From positions 1 through 58,361 of the forward strand of contig CALFEY010000080.1 of assembly GCA_937958295.1 (NCBI GenBank): 58,361 nt of DNA, given 5' to 3'. A program made the translations under genes and the position numbers. This DNA comes from an uncultured Pseudomonadota bacterium (GTDB lineage Bacteria > Pseudomonadota > Gammaproteobacteria > Burkholderiales > Casimicrobiaceae). Of this stretch, positions 1 to 9,989 are shown one piece after another (positions within the stretch are counted from its first letter, which is position 1; every line of letters starts with the position of its first letter). The notes below the pieces were generated by a model. That model made no database searches and was not told the DNA's origin. It worked only from the letters and a program-made list of their open reading frames with translations.

Positions 1-2204
1 AGAACTACCTGCGCGGCCTGCTCGATCTCACCGACAACCTCGTCGACGGCAAGGTGGTCCCGCCACAGGACGTGAAGCGGCACGATGCCGATGATCCCTA
101 TCTCGTGGTCGCGGCCGACAAGGGCACCGCCACGTTCTCCGACTACGCGAACGGCATCAGCGCGGAGTACGGGTTTTGGCTGGGCGATGCCTTCGCCTCC
201 GGCGGCTCGGTGGGCTACGACCACAAGGCGATGGGCATCACCGCGCGCGGGGCGTGGGAGTCCGTCAAACGCCACTTCCGCGAGATGGGCGTGGATACGC
301 AGTCCACCGACTTCACGGTCGCCGGGATCGGCGACATGTCCGGCGACGTGTTCGGCAACGGGATGCTGCTCTCGCCGCACATCCGCCTCGTGGCGGCCTT
401 CGATCATCGCCACATCTTCCTCGATCCGGGCGCGGGCGCCGCATCCGGGTTCGCCGAGCGCAAGCGTCTCTTCTCGCTGCCGCGGTCGACCTGGGCCGAC
501 TACGACTCGAGCCTCATCTCCGCTGGCGGAGGCGTCCATCCGCGCACGGCCAAGTCCATCGTCATCAGCCCCGAGGCCAGGGCCTCGCTCGGCATCGAGG
601 CCGAGTCGCTCACGCCCGCCGAGCTCGTCAACGCGATCCTGAAGGCCCCCGTCGACCTCGTCTACAACGGCGGCATCGGCACCTACGTGAAGGCGACGCA
701 AGAAACGCATGCGCAGGTAGGGGACCGCGCCAACGATGCCGTCCGCGTCGATGGCCGCGAGCTGCGCTGCAAGGTCTTCGCCGAGGGCGGCAACCTCGGC
801 TGCACGCAGCTCGGTCGCATCGAGTACGCGCGCCACGGTGGGCGTATCTACACCGATGCCATCGACAACTCGGCCGGCGTGGACACGTCCGATCACGAGG
901 TCAACATCAAGATCCTCATGTCGTTGCCGATCGCCGACGGCGAGCTCACGGTGAAGCAGCGCAACACCCAGCTCGCCCAGATGACCGACGAGGTGGCGGC
1001 GCTGGTGCTGCGCGACAACTATTTCCAGACGCAAGTGCTGTCGGTTACGCATCGGATCGCTCCGCAGCTCCTCGATGCGCAGGCGCGCTTCATGCGCTAT
1101 CTCGAGCGGGAAGGGCGCCTCAATCGCGCCATCGAGTTCCTTCCCACGGATGACGAACTCGCCGCGCTGCGGCAGGCCGGAGAGGGCCTGGCCACGCCCG
1201 AGGCGGCGGTGCTCCTCGCCTACAGCAAGATCTGGCTTAGCGACGAGCTCATTGCCTCGAAGCTGCCGGACGACCCCTGGGTCGCCACGGCGATCGAGCG
1301 GTACTTCCCCGCCCAGTTACGCGAGCGCTACGCTCCCTACATGCAGCGCCATGCGCTGCGCCGCGAGATCATCGCCACGCACGTGCTGAACAGCATGGTG
1401 AACCGCGTCGGCAGCACCTTCGTGCATCGGCTCGGCGAGACCACCGGTGCGCGTGCGCACGAGGTCGTGCGCGCCTATCTTCTGGCGCGCGAGATCTTCG
1501 GGCTCGTGCCGCTGTGGCTTGCCATCGAGGCGCTCGACAACAAGGTCGACGACGCCGTGCAGTCGTCGATGCTCATCGCGACGAGTGGTCAGCTGGAGCG
1601 CGCCACCACCTGGTTCCTGCGCTCGCGCCGGCTGCAGGATCCGATGGCCGCTACCATCGCCCACTTCCAGCCCAACGTCGCCGCGCTCTCGACCAGCCTG
1701 CCGCGACTTCTCGACGATGTCGAGCAGGCACGGCTCGCGGCGAAGGCCGCCGAGCTCGCGAACGCCGGCGTGCCCGCGGAGCTCGCCCAGCGCGTGGCGG
1801 GATTTGATACGCTGCAGGCGGCGCTCGACATCGCGGAAGTGGCGGCCGAGGCAGGCAAGCCCGTGGGTGCGGTGGCGGCCGTGTACTTCGAAGTGGCCAA
1901 TCGCCTCGGTCTGCCCTGGCTCACCGAGAAGATCGGGGCGCTCACCGGGGGCGCGCATTGGCGGACGCTCGCGCGCTCGGCGATGCAGGACGATGTCGCG
2001 GCGCTCACGCGCAACATCACGGCCGGGGTGGTCGCGGACAGCAGCGAAGGCGCGCTCGCGCACGACCTCGTGGGCGCCTGGGCAGACGCTAATCGTCGCT
2101 CGCTCGCGCGAGCCGCTCAGCTGCTCGGAGAGTTGCGCGCCTTGCCCGCCACCGACGAAGCGATGTTGTCGGTCGCGCTACGAGAGCTGCGCGCACTTGC
2201 GTAG
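1..2204 (+). CDS. gdhB: Large NAD-specific glutamate dehydrogenase, C-terminal part (5' truncated by window)
   Basis: Oxidative deamination of glutamate to 2-oxoglutarate with NAD, in the cytoplasm. The frame is open from the first complete codon at base 3, so the visible 733 residues are the C-terminal part of a protein that in this family (the roughly 180 kDa bacterial GDH class) is about 1600 residues long. A GTG at 54 is an internal valine, not a start. The segment GIGDMSGDVFGNGML, preceded by SVGYDHKAMGITARGAW, is the signature of the dehydrogenase core of this class; the remainder is the long helical C-terminal domain. It ends with TAG at 2202-2204. The 5' neighbour is outside the window. 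Identification is strong; the symbol follows Pseudomonas usage. Confidence 0.93.
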   Translation, partial: NYLRGLLDLTDNLVDGKVVPPQDVKRHDADDPYLVVAADKGTATFSDYANGISAEYGFWLGDAFASGGSVGYDHKAMGITARGAWESVKRHFREMGVDTQSTDFTVAGIGDMSGDVFGNGMLLSPHIRLVAAFDHRHIFLDPGAGAASGFAERKRLFSLPRSTWADYDSSLISAGGGVHPRTAKSIVISPEARASLGIEAESLTPAELVNAILKAPVDLVYNGGIGTYVKATQETHAQVGDRANDAVRVDGRELRCKVFAEGGNLGCTQLGRIEYARHGGRIYTDAIDNSAGVDTSDHEVNIKILMSLPIADGELTVKQRNTQLAQMTDEVAALVLRDNYFQTQVLSVTHRIAPQLLDAQARFMRYLEREGRLNRAIEFLPTDDELAALRQAGEGLATPEAAVLLAYSKIWLSDELIASKLPDDPWVATAIERYFPAQLRERYAPYMQRHALRREIIATHVLNSMVNRVGSTFVHRLGETTGARAHEVVRAYLLAREIFGLVPLWLAIEALDNKVDDAVQSSMLIATSGQLERATTWFLRSRRLQDPMAATIAHFQPNVAALSTSLPRLLDDVEQARLAAKAAELANAGVPAELAQRVAGFDTLQAALDIAEVAAEAGKPVGAVAAVYFEVANRLGLPWLTEKIGALTGGAHWRTLARSAMQDDVAALTRNITAGVVADSSEGALAHDLVGAWADANRRSLARAAQLLGELRALPATDEAMLSVALRELRALA

Positions 2205-2294
2205 TACAAGATAAAACTTTCTCTGTTCGGTTGCGCCGCGCCCTGAATTTTGAGAAATTCGGAAGGCGGCGCGCCAGTTTCAACGCGGGCCGTT

Positions 2295-2316
2295 GCATGC
2301 GAAGGGGATCGCATGC
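2295..2316 (+). promoter_or_regulatory. Perfect hairpin enclosing a Shine-Dalgarno-like loop and an ATG
   Basis: GCATGCGA (2295-2302) and TCGCATGC (2309-2316) are perfect inverted repeats around the loop AGGGGA. In RNA the loop would expose or sequester a purine-rich SD-like element, and the ATG at 2313-2315 lies in the 3' arm. Being 5' of the 7.3-kb exported protein gene, it could act as a translational control element or as a DNA operator. The structure is visible; the role is inference. Confidence 0.45.
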
Positions 2317-2483
2317 GCTGTTCTTCTCTCCGAAGCCATGAATCTCTAGTCACGGAGCTTGGGTCCGTCGCGGCGTTTGTTTTGTTTGGCGGGCTCATCG
2401 GGTTGGGATTTTTTTTGCAGCACTTTGAATCCTGCGGCATGCGCTCGAGCGTGCCGCTAGTTGAAAGAAAGCAGGTTCTGTGA
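2313..2483 (+). CDS. Candidate 56-residue membrane leader ORF overlapping the DUF11 gene start
   Basis: A short frame from ATG 2313 to TGA 2481-2483, whose stop overlaps the ATG of the giant DUF11 gene (TGATG), an arrangement typical of translational coupling. The purine stretch GAAGGGGA just upstream could be its ribosome binding site. The peptide has one hydrophobic stretch, VAAFVLFGGLIGLGFFL, that could span a membrane. Against it: third codon positions are much less GC-rich than in all neighbouring genes, and no family is recognised. It may simply be part of a 279-bp AT-richer leader that also holds an 8-T run near 2411. Treat as a candidate only. Confidence 0.28.
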   Translation: MRCSSLRSHESLVTELGSVAAFVLFGGLIGLGFFLQHFESCGMRSSVPLVERKQVL

Positions 2484-5400
2484 TGACAGGGTCGAGTTTC
2501 GGCGCGCGCTTGCGCTCCACGCGGTCGTATGCAGCCAAGATTCTTGCAACGGCCTTCCTTGCCGGCCTCGCCTTCGCGGCACCCCCAGCCCTCGCGCAGC
2601 TCGCCGACCTCGTCGTCAACCAGGCCGACAGCCCGGATCCCGGGCCGGCGGGCGGCGTCTTCACGTACACCATCCGCATCGACAACAACGGCCCCAATGC
2701 GGCGATCGGCGTCAACTTTTCCGACACGCTTCCGCCGGGGTCGACCTTCGTCAATGCCAGTGCGACGCAGGGCTCCTGTACCGCGCCCGTGGGCGGCGTG
2801 CTCACCTGCGCACTCGGCGACCTCGCGTACCTCGCCAACGCCACGGTGACGCTGCAGGTTGTGCTGCCCACGGCCGGCGTCTACACCAACACGGCCACCG
2901 CGACGTCCACCACTACCGATCCCAATACCAGCAACAACATCAACGTCACCGAGGACACCACCGCCGTCAACGCGTCGGACATGACCCTCGTGGTGGTCGA
3001 CTCGCCGGACCCCGTGGCGGCCGGCGCGAACTTCAGCTACACGGTGACGGCGGTCAACAGCGGACCGGCTACCGCCACTTCGCAGACGATTTCGTTCCCG
3101 GTGCCCAGCGGCGCCTGCATCCGCAGCGTGCCGACCGGCACCGGCTGGTCCTGCACGCCTTCCTCGTCACCCTCGTCGAACTACCCGCTGTGCGGCGGCA
3201 CCGTCACGTGCACGCGCAACACCGCGCTCGCCAATGGGGCCAGCGCGCCCACTCTCACGGTGCCGGCGGTTGCCAATGTCGGTGGCTCGATCACCGGGGC
3301 CTTCACGGTGAGCTCGCCCCTGCCCGACGGCGATCCTTCCGACAACACCATCACCGCGACCACCACCGTGGTCGGCGGCAATTCCGACGTGCAGATGACG
3401 AAGACGGCGAGCCCCACCACGGTGGCCGTCGGCAGCAACGTCACCTACACGCTCACCCCGCGCTTCAACGGCGGCGAGCCGCCGGGCACGCTCGCGCCCA
3501 ACGTCATCACCGTCACCGATGTCCTGCCTGCGGGTCTCACGTTCGTGTCCGCGACGGGAAGCGGCTGGGACTGCAACAACGTGTCCGGCACCGTGACCTG
3601 CACGCGGCCGGGCCCGTACACGGGCGGCAACTTCACCAACATGCCGACGATCACCCTGGTCGCGACGGCCACCGCCACGGGCGCGATCAGCAACACCGCC
3701 ACCATCACGGCGCCGGAGACCGATCCGGTACCGGGCAACAATTCTTCGACGGTGGGCGTGACGGGCAGCAACAACGCCGACATGTCGCTCACCAAGACCG
3801 GCCCCGGGTTCCCCGTCTTCCCCGGCGACAACTTCAACTTCACGATCACGCCGCGCAACAACGGTCCGGTCGCGCTGCCGGTGGGGCAGACCGTGACGGT
3901 CACCGACGAGATCCCGGCCGGTGTCACCATCCGCGGCGCGCCCACCAGCAGCTCGAGCGGCTTCTGGACCTGCACCGTGACGGGCGCGCCGCCGTACCCG
4001 GTGGCGGGTCCGCAAACCGTCACGTGCTCCCGCACGCTCACGTCCGCCGCCGCCGTGAACACCAACATGCCCACCGTGGTGATCCCGGTGGAGACGAACA
4101 GCGTCGGCACCATCACCAACACGGCGTGCGTCGCCTTGTCCGGGCCGGGCCCGACCGACCCGAATCCGGCCAACGACTGCAATGCGCCGCTCGGCGTCAC
4201 CACCACGACCCCCGGCGCCGGCGCCGATCTGCAACTCGTCTCCAAGACCGCGAGCCCCAGCACTGTGCGCGCGGGCGAGGACCTCACTTACACGATCACG
4301 GTGCAGAACAATGGCCCGATCGCGGCCACCAACGTGATCGTGAGCGACTCCTTGGCGAGCCTGGTGGCCACCGGCAGCCTGCAGTCGGCCACGCCGTCGC
4401 AGGGTACCTGCACGCCGGCCGCGCCCGCCAATGGCGCCACCATCAACTTGAGCTGCAACCTCGGCACGCTCGCCTCCGGCGCTGGCGCCACCGTGGTGGT
4501 CGTGGTGCGTCCGCTCGCGGCCACCACTGCCAATCGCACGAACACGGCCTCCGTGAGTTCGCAGGACGTGGCGGATCCGGACCGTGGCAACAACAGCGGC
4601 CAGGTGACGACGCAGGTCACCGCGCTCGTCGACGTGGCGCTGTCCAAGACCGACACGCCTGACCCGGCGCAGGCCGGCACGCCGCTCACGTATGTGCTCA
4701 CGGCCAGCAACCTCGGGCCCTCCACCGCTGCGGCGGTGACTATCAGTGATCCGCTCCCGGCCAACGTGGCATTCATCTCGGCCACCGCGTCGGGCTCTGG
4801 CTCGTGCACCACGCCCGCCGTGGGCGCCGTGGGCGGAACGGTGACTTGTACCTGGGCCACCATCGCAACGGGGACCCAGCAAACGGCGTCGATCGTCGTG
4901 CGTCCGCTCACCGGCGCGACGTCGGTCAGCAACACCGCCACGGTCTCCACGACCACCGAGGAGTCCTCGACTGCCAACAATACGGCCACGGCCACGACCG
5001 ACGTCACCGCGGCGGCCGTCGACATCCTGGTCAACAAAGTCGACACCGTCGACCCGGTCGCGGTGGGCTCCACCACCGGGTATGTGGTTACCGTCACCAA
5101 CAGCGGTCCGTCCTATGCCACGAACGTGACGCTCGTCGACACGTTCCCCGACGGCTCGCCCACGGCCACGTTCAGCTACCAGGGCGCGCTCGCGGTCAGC
5201 GCCAACGGTGCCGGCGGCACGTGCAGCGAGCCGACGCTTGGCGCCACGACGGGCACGATCTCCTGTACGTTCCCCGGCCTGGCTTCGGGGCAGTCGATCG
5301 TCGTCACGTACAACATGCGCGCGGAGAGCATCGCGGCGGGAACGTCGGGCACCACGTTCAACCGCGCCGTGGTCGGCGCCGCCGAGCCTGAGACGCAGCC

Positions 5401-8400
5401 CAACAACAATTCCACGGTGCACTCGACGACGTCGCGCCAGGCCGCCGACCTCGCCATCGTGAAGACCGCGCCGGCGTCGACCCTCCCGGGCGCGTCCCTC
5501 ACCTGGAACCTCAACGTCACCAACAACGGCCCGCACTTCTCCGTGGGGGCGGTGGTCAGCGACACGCTGCCGGCAGGCGTGACCTTCGTGAGTGCGAGCG
5601 CCGGTTGTAACTTTGCCGCAGGCGTGGTCACCTGCACGCTCGGCACGCTCAACAACGGCGAGAGCGCGGCGCTCGCCATCAACGTGACGGTGAACCAGCC
5701 GTACAACGGTGTCACTCCGCTCGTGAACTCGGCCACTGTGGCCACGGTGAACGAGATCGACACCGTGCCGAATAACAACACGTCCACGGCCACGACCGAC
5801 GTCACCGCCCAGGCGGATCTCGCCGTGACCAAGGTGGTGAACAACGCCACACCTTCCGTGGGTGGCACCGTGCAGTTCACGGTAACCGCGCAGAACCTCG
5901 GCCCCAACAATGCCGTGGCCGCCCAGGTGGCCGATGCGCTACCGGCCGGCTACCAGCTGGTCACGGCGGTCCCGTCCGTTGGGACGTACAGCGCCGGCGT
6001 GTGGGCGATCGGTGCGTTCGCCAATGGCGCCACCGCCACGCTGGTGATCACGGCGACCGTGCTGCCCGACGGGCCGTACCTCAATACCGCGACGATCAGC
6101 TCGACGACGCAGGATCCGAATTCCAACAACAACACGTCAAGCGCGAACACGGCGCCTGTGGTGGTGTCGGCCCTCGGCATCACCAAGACCGACAACAGCA
6201 CGACGTACGTGCCTGGTGGTACCGGCACGTACGTGGTTGTCGTGACCAACGGCGGCCCCTCCGCTGCCACGTCCGTCACTGTCGCGGATACGCTGCCGAC
6301 GGGCGTCACGCTCAGCGGAACGGTCACGTGCGCGACCAGCGGCAGCGCCAGCTGCGGCAGCGTGAGCGGCACGAGCGGCCAGACCGCCTTCGGTGCCACC
6401 GGCGCCTCGATCGCCGCCGGTGCCGGTAACTCGATCACCTTCACCGTGCCGGTGGCGTACGCCTCGTCGCTCACGACCAATCCGCTGACCAATACCGCCA
6501 CGGCGAGTGCGCCCTCGAGTCCCACCGCTTCCGCGAGCGACAGCAGCACGCCTGCGCCGCAGGTGGCGCTCGCGGTCACGAAGACCGACGGCAGCGCGAC
6601 GTACACGCCCGGCGGGACCGCGACCTACACGGTGACGGTGCGCAACACCGGCCCGTCGAACGCGGCCAGCGTCACGGTGACCGACGCGCTGCCCACCGGC
6701 GTGGTGCTTACTGCGGCGGCAAGCTGCGCGCCCACGGGTGTGGCAACCTGCGGCACCGTCACCGGGAGCATCGGCGCGTCGGCGTTCGGGACCACCGGCG
6801 CCACGCTTGGCGCGGGCACGGGCGACTCGCTCGTGTTCACCGTGCCGGTGTCCTTCGCGCCGAGCCTCACGACGAGCCCCCTCGTCAACTCGGCTACCGC
6901 CACCGATGTGCCCACCGGCGCCACGGCGAGCGGCAGCGATTCCAACACGCTGGCGGCGCAGGTCACCCTCGCGGTGACCAAGACCGACGGCAGCGCCACC
7001 TACACGCCGGGCGGCACCGCGACGTACACGATCACCGTCACCAACACGGGTCTGTCCACGGCCAACAGCGCAACCGTGACGGACGCGCTGCCTGTGGGCG
7101 TGACGCTCACGGGGACGGTGACGTGCGTTCCCGGCGGTACCTCCACGTGCGGTACGGTCACCGGGGCCACCGGCGGCACCAGCCTCGGCACCACGGGTGC
7201 GGTCATCGCACCGGGCGCGGGCAATGCGCTGGTGTTTACCGCGCCGGTGGCCTTCGCTCCCACGCTCGCCACGGATCCTCTGGTGAACACCGCCAACGCC
7301 ACGGACGTTCCCACCGGCGCGACTGGCGCGGGCACGGACAGCAACGGTCGCTCGCCCAGCGTGACGCTCGCGGTGGTGAAGACGGACAACGCCACCACCT
7401 ACGTTCCGGGCGGTACCGGCACTTACGTGATCACGGTGACCAACACGGGACTATCCGATGCGCTCAACGTCACGGTGAACGATGCATTGCCTGCGGGCGT
7501 GACGCTGACGGCGCCGGCCACCTGCGCCGCGACGGGCGTGGCGTTGTGCGGCACCGTCACCGGCACTGCCGGCCAGGCTGCCCTCGGCACCACGGGCGGC
7601 GCGATCGCGGCGGGGGCGGGCAACGCGCTCGTCTTCACCGCGCCTGTCGCATTCGCGCCGAGCATGACGGCCAATCCGCTCATCAACACCGCCACCGCGA
7701 CGGACCTGTCGTCGGGGGCCACGGCGAGCGGAAACGACAGCAACGCGCTTGCGAAGAGCGTGGCGCTTGCGATCACCAAGACCGACGGCCAGACCACGTA
7801 CATGCCGGGCGGCACCACGACGTACACCATCGTGGTGACGAACACGGGGATCTCCGATGCCCTCACGGTGTCCGTGAGCGACATCTTCCCGGCGGGCGTG
7901 ACGCTCAACGCGTCCGTCAACTGCGTGGCCGCCGGCGCCGCGACGTGCGGCATCCTGACCGGCGGGGTCGCAGGCGCCGATAACTTCGGCACTATTGGCT
8001 CGACTATTCCCGCGGGCGCAGGCAACAGCCTCACGTTCACCGTGCCCGTCGCGTTCGCGTCGAGCATGACGGCCAATCCGCTGGTGAACGTGGTGACCGT
8101 GAGCGATTCGACGTCGGGGGCCCAGGGCAGCGCGAGCGACAGCAACACGCTCGCCACGACTTCGGTCTCGCTCGGCAAGAGCATCGTGCCCGCCTCGATC
8201 ACCGCAGGGGGCGGCGCAACGCTCACGCTCACACTCGGCAACCCCAATACGGTGCCGGCCACTCTCACGGCCCCGTTCATCGACAACATGCCGGCAGGCG
8301 TGACGACCACGTCCGCCAACACGGGCACCTGCACGGGCGTGACGGTGGGCGCGACGAGCGTCGGCATGGGAGCCGGTACCGCGATTCCCGTGGGCGGCTG

Positions 8401-9808
8401 CACCATCGTGGTGGCCATCACCTCGTCCACGCAGGGCACCGTCACCAACACGACGGGACCGCTCGCGACGAGCGCCGGCGACGCGCCGCCTGCCAGCGCG
8501 CCGCTTACCGTGACCGGGGGTGGTGGCGGCGGCGGAACGCCGCCCACGCTTGCGAAGACGATCGCGCCGGCCACCATTGGTGTCGGGGGCACCGCTACGC
8601 TCACCCTCTCGCTCGGCAATACCAACGCGACCGCTATCACGCTGAGCGCCCCGTTCACGGACAACATGCCCCCGGGCGTGGTCACCGCGTCGGGTAATCT
8701 CGGAACGTGCACGGGCGTGACGGTGGCGGCGAACTCGATCGTGATGGCAGCGGGAAGCAGTATTCCGCCCGGCGGCTGCACGATCGTGGTGAGCATCACG
8801 TCGTCGACGGTAGGCACGGTGATCAACACCACGGGCTCTTTGTCCACGAGCGCCGGACCGGCGCCGCCGGCGAGCGCGCCGATCACGGTGGTGGCGGGCC
8901 CGATCCCGCAGGCCGATCTTTCGATCGTGAAGACGGCCACGCCGGCCTCCGTCAATCCCGGAGGATCGATCACCTACACGATCGTCGCGGCCAATGCCGG
9001 CCCGGCGCCGGTGGTGGGCGCAACCGTCTCCGACATGTTCGCCGCGAGCCTCGACAACGTCACGTGGAGTTGCGTGGCGTCGCCAGGCAGCAGCTGTCCT
9101 GCACCGCCGTCCGGCTCCGGCAACATCAATGCGAGCGTGAATCTGCTCGTGGGCGGAACCGCCACGTTCACGGTGAATGCCACGGTCTCCGCTTCGGCCA
9201 CGGGTGCGATCACCAACACGGCAACGATCACCCCGCCGCCGGGCGTGGTCGATCCGGATCCGAGCGACGAGTCGTCCACGGTGGTCACGCCCATTGGTGG
9301 GACGCCGGCAGTGGACCTCGGCATCGTGAAGATTGCCAACGGCACTTTCTACGCGGGACAGGACGGTGCGACCTACACGATCGTGGTGACCAATCACGGG
9401 AACGTACCCACGAGCGGGGTAGTGACGGTGAGCGACATGCTGCCGCCTGGCCTCACGGCCACCAGCATGACCGGCCCCGGCTGGACGTGCACGCAGCCGG
9501 CCGGGCCCTGCACGCGCAGCGATCCGCTGGCGCCGGGCGCGAGCTATCCGCCGATCACGCTCACCGTGAACGTCGCGGATGACCCGCCGTCCTCGGTGAC
9601 CAACATCGCCACTGTGGTCGGGGGTGGCGACACGGGTGGCGGCGATACGTCGACGGTGGTGACACCCATCGTCAATATCCCGCCGGTGCCGCCGCCGGAC
9701 ACGGGTGAACCGATTCCCGTCGACTCGCCGCTCGCCTTGCTGATTGCCGCGTTGCTGCTCGCCGCGGCTGGTGCGACGCAGTTGCGGGCACGCCGGGGGC
9801 GCCGCTAG
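2483..9808 (+). CDS. Giant exported DUF11-repeat surface protein with C-terminal sorting-type tail
   Basis: About 2441 residues. A Sec signal peptide (basic start, hydrophobic KILATAFLAGLAFA, probable cleavage after PALA) is followed by about 18 repeats of the DUF11 type. Each opens with a block such as ADLAIVKT, then a GxxxTYTITVTNNGP strand pair and a D-LP-GV motif. Repeats 10-14 (roughly 6170-8160) are near-identical in pattern with a period of about 399 bp. The tail has a short IPVDSP motif, a hydrophobic helix (LALLIAALLLAAAGA) and a terminal Arg cluster, the three-part layout of IPTL/PEP-CTERM-like sorting signals. Likely an extracellular or outer-surface structural or adhesive protein. 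A GTG at 2480 is an alternative start; ATG 2483 is preferred. It is followed directly by a strong hairpin. Confidence 0.88.
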   Translation: MTGSSFGARLRSTRSYAAKILATAFLAGLAFAAPPALAQLADLVVNQADSPDPGPAGGVFTYTIRIDNNGPNAAIGVNFSDTLPPGSTFVNASATQGSCTAPVGGVLTCALGDLAYLANATVTLQVVLPTAGVYTNTATATSTTTDPNTSNNINVTEDTTAVNASDMTLVVVDSPDPVAAGANFSYTVTAVNSGPATATSQTISFPVPSGACIRSVPTGTGWSCTPSSSPSSNYPLCGGTVTCTRNTALANGASAPTLTVPAVANVGGSITGAFTVSSPLPDGDPSDNTITATTTVVGGNSDVQMTKTASPTTVAVGSNVTYTLTPRFNGGEPPGTLAPNVITVTDVLPAGLTFVSATGSGWDCNNVSGTVTCTRPGPYTGGNFTNMPTITLVATATATGAISNTATITAPETDPVPGNNSSTVGVTGSNNADMSLTKTGPGFPVFPGDNFNFTITPRNNGPVALPVGQTVTVTDEIPAGVTIRGAPTSSSSGFWTCTVTGAPPYPVAGPQTVTCSRTLTSAAAVNTNMPTVVIPVETNSVGTITNTACVALSGPGPTDPNPANDCNAPLGVTTTTPGAGADLQLVSKTASPSTVRAGEDLTYTITVQNNGPIAATNVIVSDSLASLVATGSLQSATPSQGTCTPAAPANGATINLSCNLGTLASGAGATVVVVVRPLAATTANRTNTASVSSQDVADPDRGNNSGQVTTQVTALVDVALSKTDTPDPAQAGTPLTYVLTASNLGPSTAAAVTISDPLPANVAFISATASGSGSCTTPAVGAVGGTVTCTWATIATGTQQTASIVVRPLTGATSVSNTATVSTTTEESSTANNTATATTDVTAAAVDILVNKVDTVDPVAVGSTTGYVVTVTNSGPSYATNVTLVDTFPDGSPTATFSYQGALAVSANGAGGTCSEPTLGATTGTISCTFPGLASGQSIVVTYNMRAESIAAGTSGTTFNRAVVGAAEPETQPNNNSTVHSTTSRQAADLAIVKTAPASTLPGASLTWNLNVTNNGPHFSVGAVVSDTLPAGVTFVSASAGCNFAAGVVTCTLGTLNNGESAALAINVTVNQPYNGVTPLVNSATVATVNEIDTVPNNNTSTATTDVTAQADLAVTKVVNNATPSVGGTVQFTVTAQNLGPNNAVAAQVADALPAGYQLVTAVPSVGTYSAGVWAIGAFANGATATLVITATVLPDGPYLNTATISSTTQDPNSNNNTSSANTAPVVVSALGITKTDNSTTYVPGGTGTYVVVVTNGGPSAATSVTVADTLPTGVTLSGTVTCATSGSASCGSVSGTSGQTAFGATGASIAAGAGNSITFTVPVAYASSLTTNPLTNTATASAPSSPTASASDSSTPAPQVALAVTKTDGSATYTPGGTATYTVTVRNTGPSNAASVTVTDALPTGVVLTAAASCAPTGVATCGTVTGSIGASAFGTTGATLGAGTGDSLVFTVPVSFAPSLTTSPLVNSATATDVPTGATASGSDSNTLAAQVTLAVTKTDGSATYTPGGTATYTITVTNTGLSTANSATVTDALPVGVTLTGTVTCVPGGTSTCGTVTGATGGTSLGTTGAVIAPGAGNALVFTAPVAFAPTLATDPLVNTANATDVPTGATGAGTDSNGRSPSVTLAVVKTDNATTYVPGGTGTYVITVTNTGLSDALNVTVNDALPAGVTLTAPATCAATGVALCGTVTGTAGQAALGTTGGAIAAGAGNALVFTAPVAFAPSMTANPLINTATATDLSSGATASGNDSNALAKSVALAITKTDGQTTYMPGGTTTYTIVVTNTGISDALTVSVSDIFPAGVTLNASVNCVAAGAATCGILTGGVAGADNFGTIGSTIPAGAGNSLTFTVPVAFASSMTANPLVNVVTVSDSTSGAQGSASDSNTLATTSVSLGKSIVPASITAGGGATLTLTLGNPNTVPATLTAPFIDNMPAGVTTTSANTGTCTGVTVGATSVGMGAGTAIPVGGCTIVVAITSSTQGTVTNTTGPLATSAGDAPPASAPLTVTGGGGGGGTPPTLAKTIAPATIGVGGTATLTLSLGNTNATAITLSAPFTDNMPPGVVTASGNLGTCTGVTVAANSIVMAAGSSIPPGGCTIVVSITSSTVGTVINTTGSLSTSAGPAPPASAPITVVAGPIPQADLSIVKTATPASVNPGGSITYTIVAANAGPAPVVGATVSDMFAASLDNVTWSCVASPGSSCPAPPSGSGNINASVNLLVGGTATFTVNATVSASATGAITNTATITPPPGVVDPDPSDESSTVVTPIGGTPAVDLGIVKIANGTFYAGQDGATYTIVVTNHGNVPTSGVVTVSDMLPPGLTATSMTGPGWTCTQPAGPCTRSDPLAPGASYPPITLTVNVADDPPSSVTNIATVVGGGDTGGGDTSTVVTPIVNIPPVPPPDTGEPIPVDSPLALLIAALLLAAAGATQLRARRGRR
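6170..8160 (+). repeat. Five tandem DUF11 units with a period of about 399 bp
   Basis: Units begin near 6170, 6566, 6964, 7363 and 7762. Each encodes a block of the form LAVTKTDGSATYTPGGTATY followed by about 110 residues ending in an S-DSN motif. Their similarity is clearly higher than between the other repeats of the same protein, which implies recent internal duplication. All units stay in frame. Confidence 0.8.
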
Positions 9809-9819
9809 CGTGATGCATG

Positions 9820-9849
9820 CACCGGAGCGCGCGGGACGGCGCTCCGGTG
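9820..9849 (+). terminator. Stem-loop after the DUF11 gene
   Basis: CACCGGAGCGC (9820-9830) pairs perfectly with GCGCTCCGGTG (9839-9849) across an 8-nt loop, starting 11 bases after the stop codon. There is no T-run, so it may stabilise the 3' end or terminate weakly; the bidirectional hairpin at 9942 lies downstream. Confidence 0.55.
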
Positions 9850-9941
9850 GTCGATAGCGACACGCCAAGCGGCGTTACGCGGAGTGTGGGATGCGGGGAT
9901 GCGGGTCGTGTAACCGACTTCGAGTCTGTCGCGAGAGCAAA

Positions 9942-9967
9942 AAAAGCCGGGGCATGCCCCGGCTTTT
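9942..9967 (-). terminator. Rho-independent terminator of the cold-shock gene, probably bidirectional
   Basis: A 26-bp perfect palindrome with core GCCGGGGCATGCCCCGGC flanked by A4 on one side and T4 on the other. Seven A residues (9939-9945) give a U-tract on the minus strand, 23 bases beyond the cold-shock stop codon; the plus strand also gets TTTT. It therefore separates two convergent units. Confidence 0.88.
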
Positions 9968-9989
9968 CGTTGTTGCGTGATGCGCGCGA

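Noticed and set aside
3167..5536. Long open frames antisense to the DUF11 gene (also 7451-9868 minus).
   Set aside because: Arg/Gly-rich translations without domains; a consequence of high GC and repeated codons in the real plus-strand gene.
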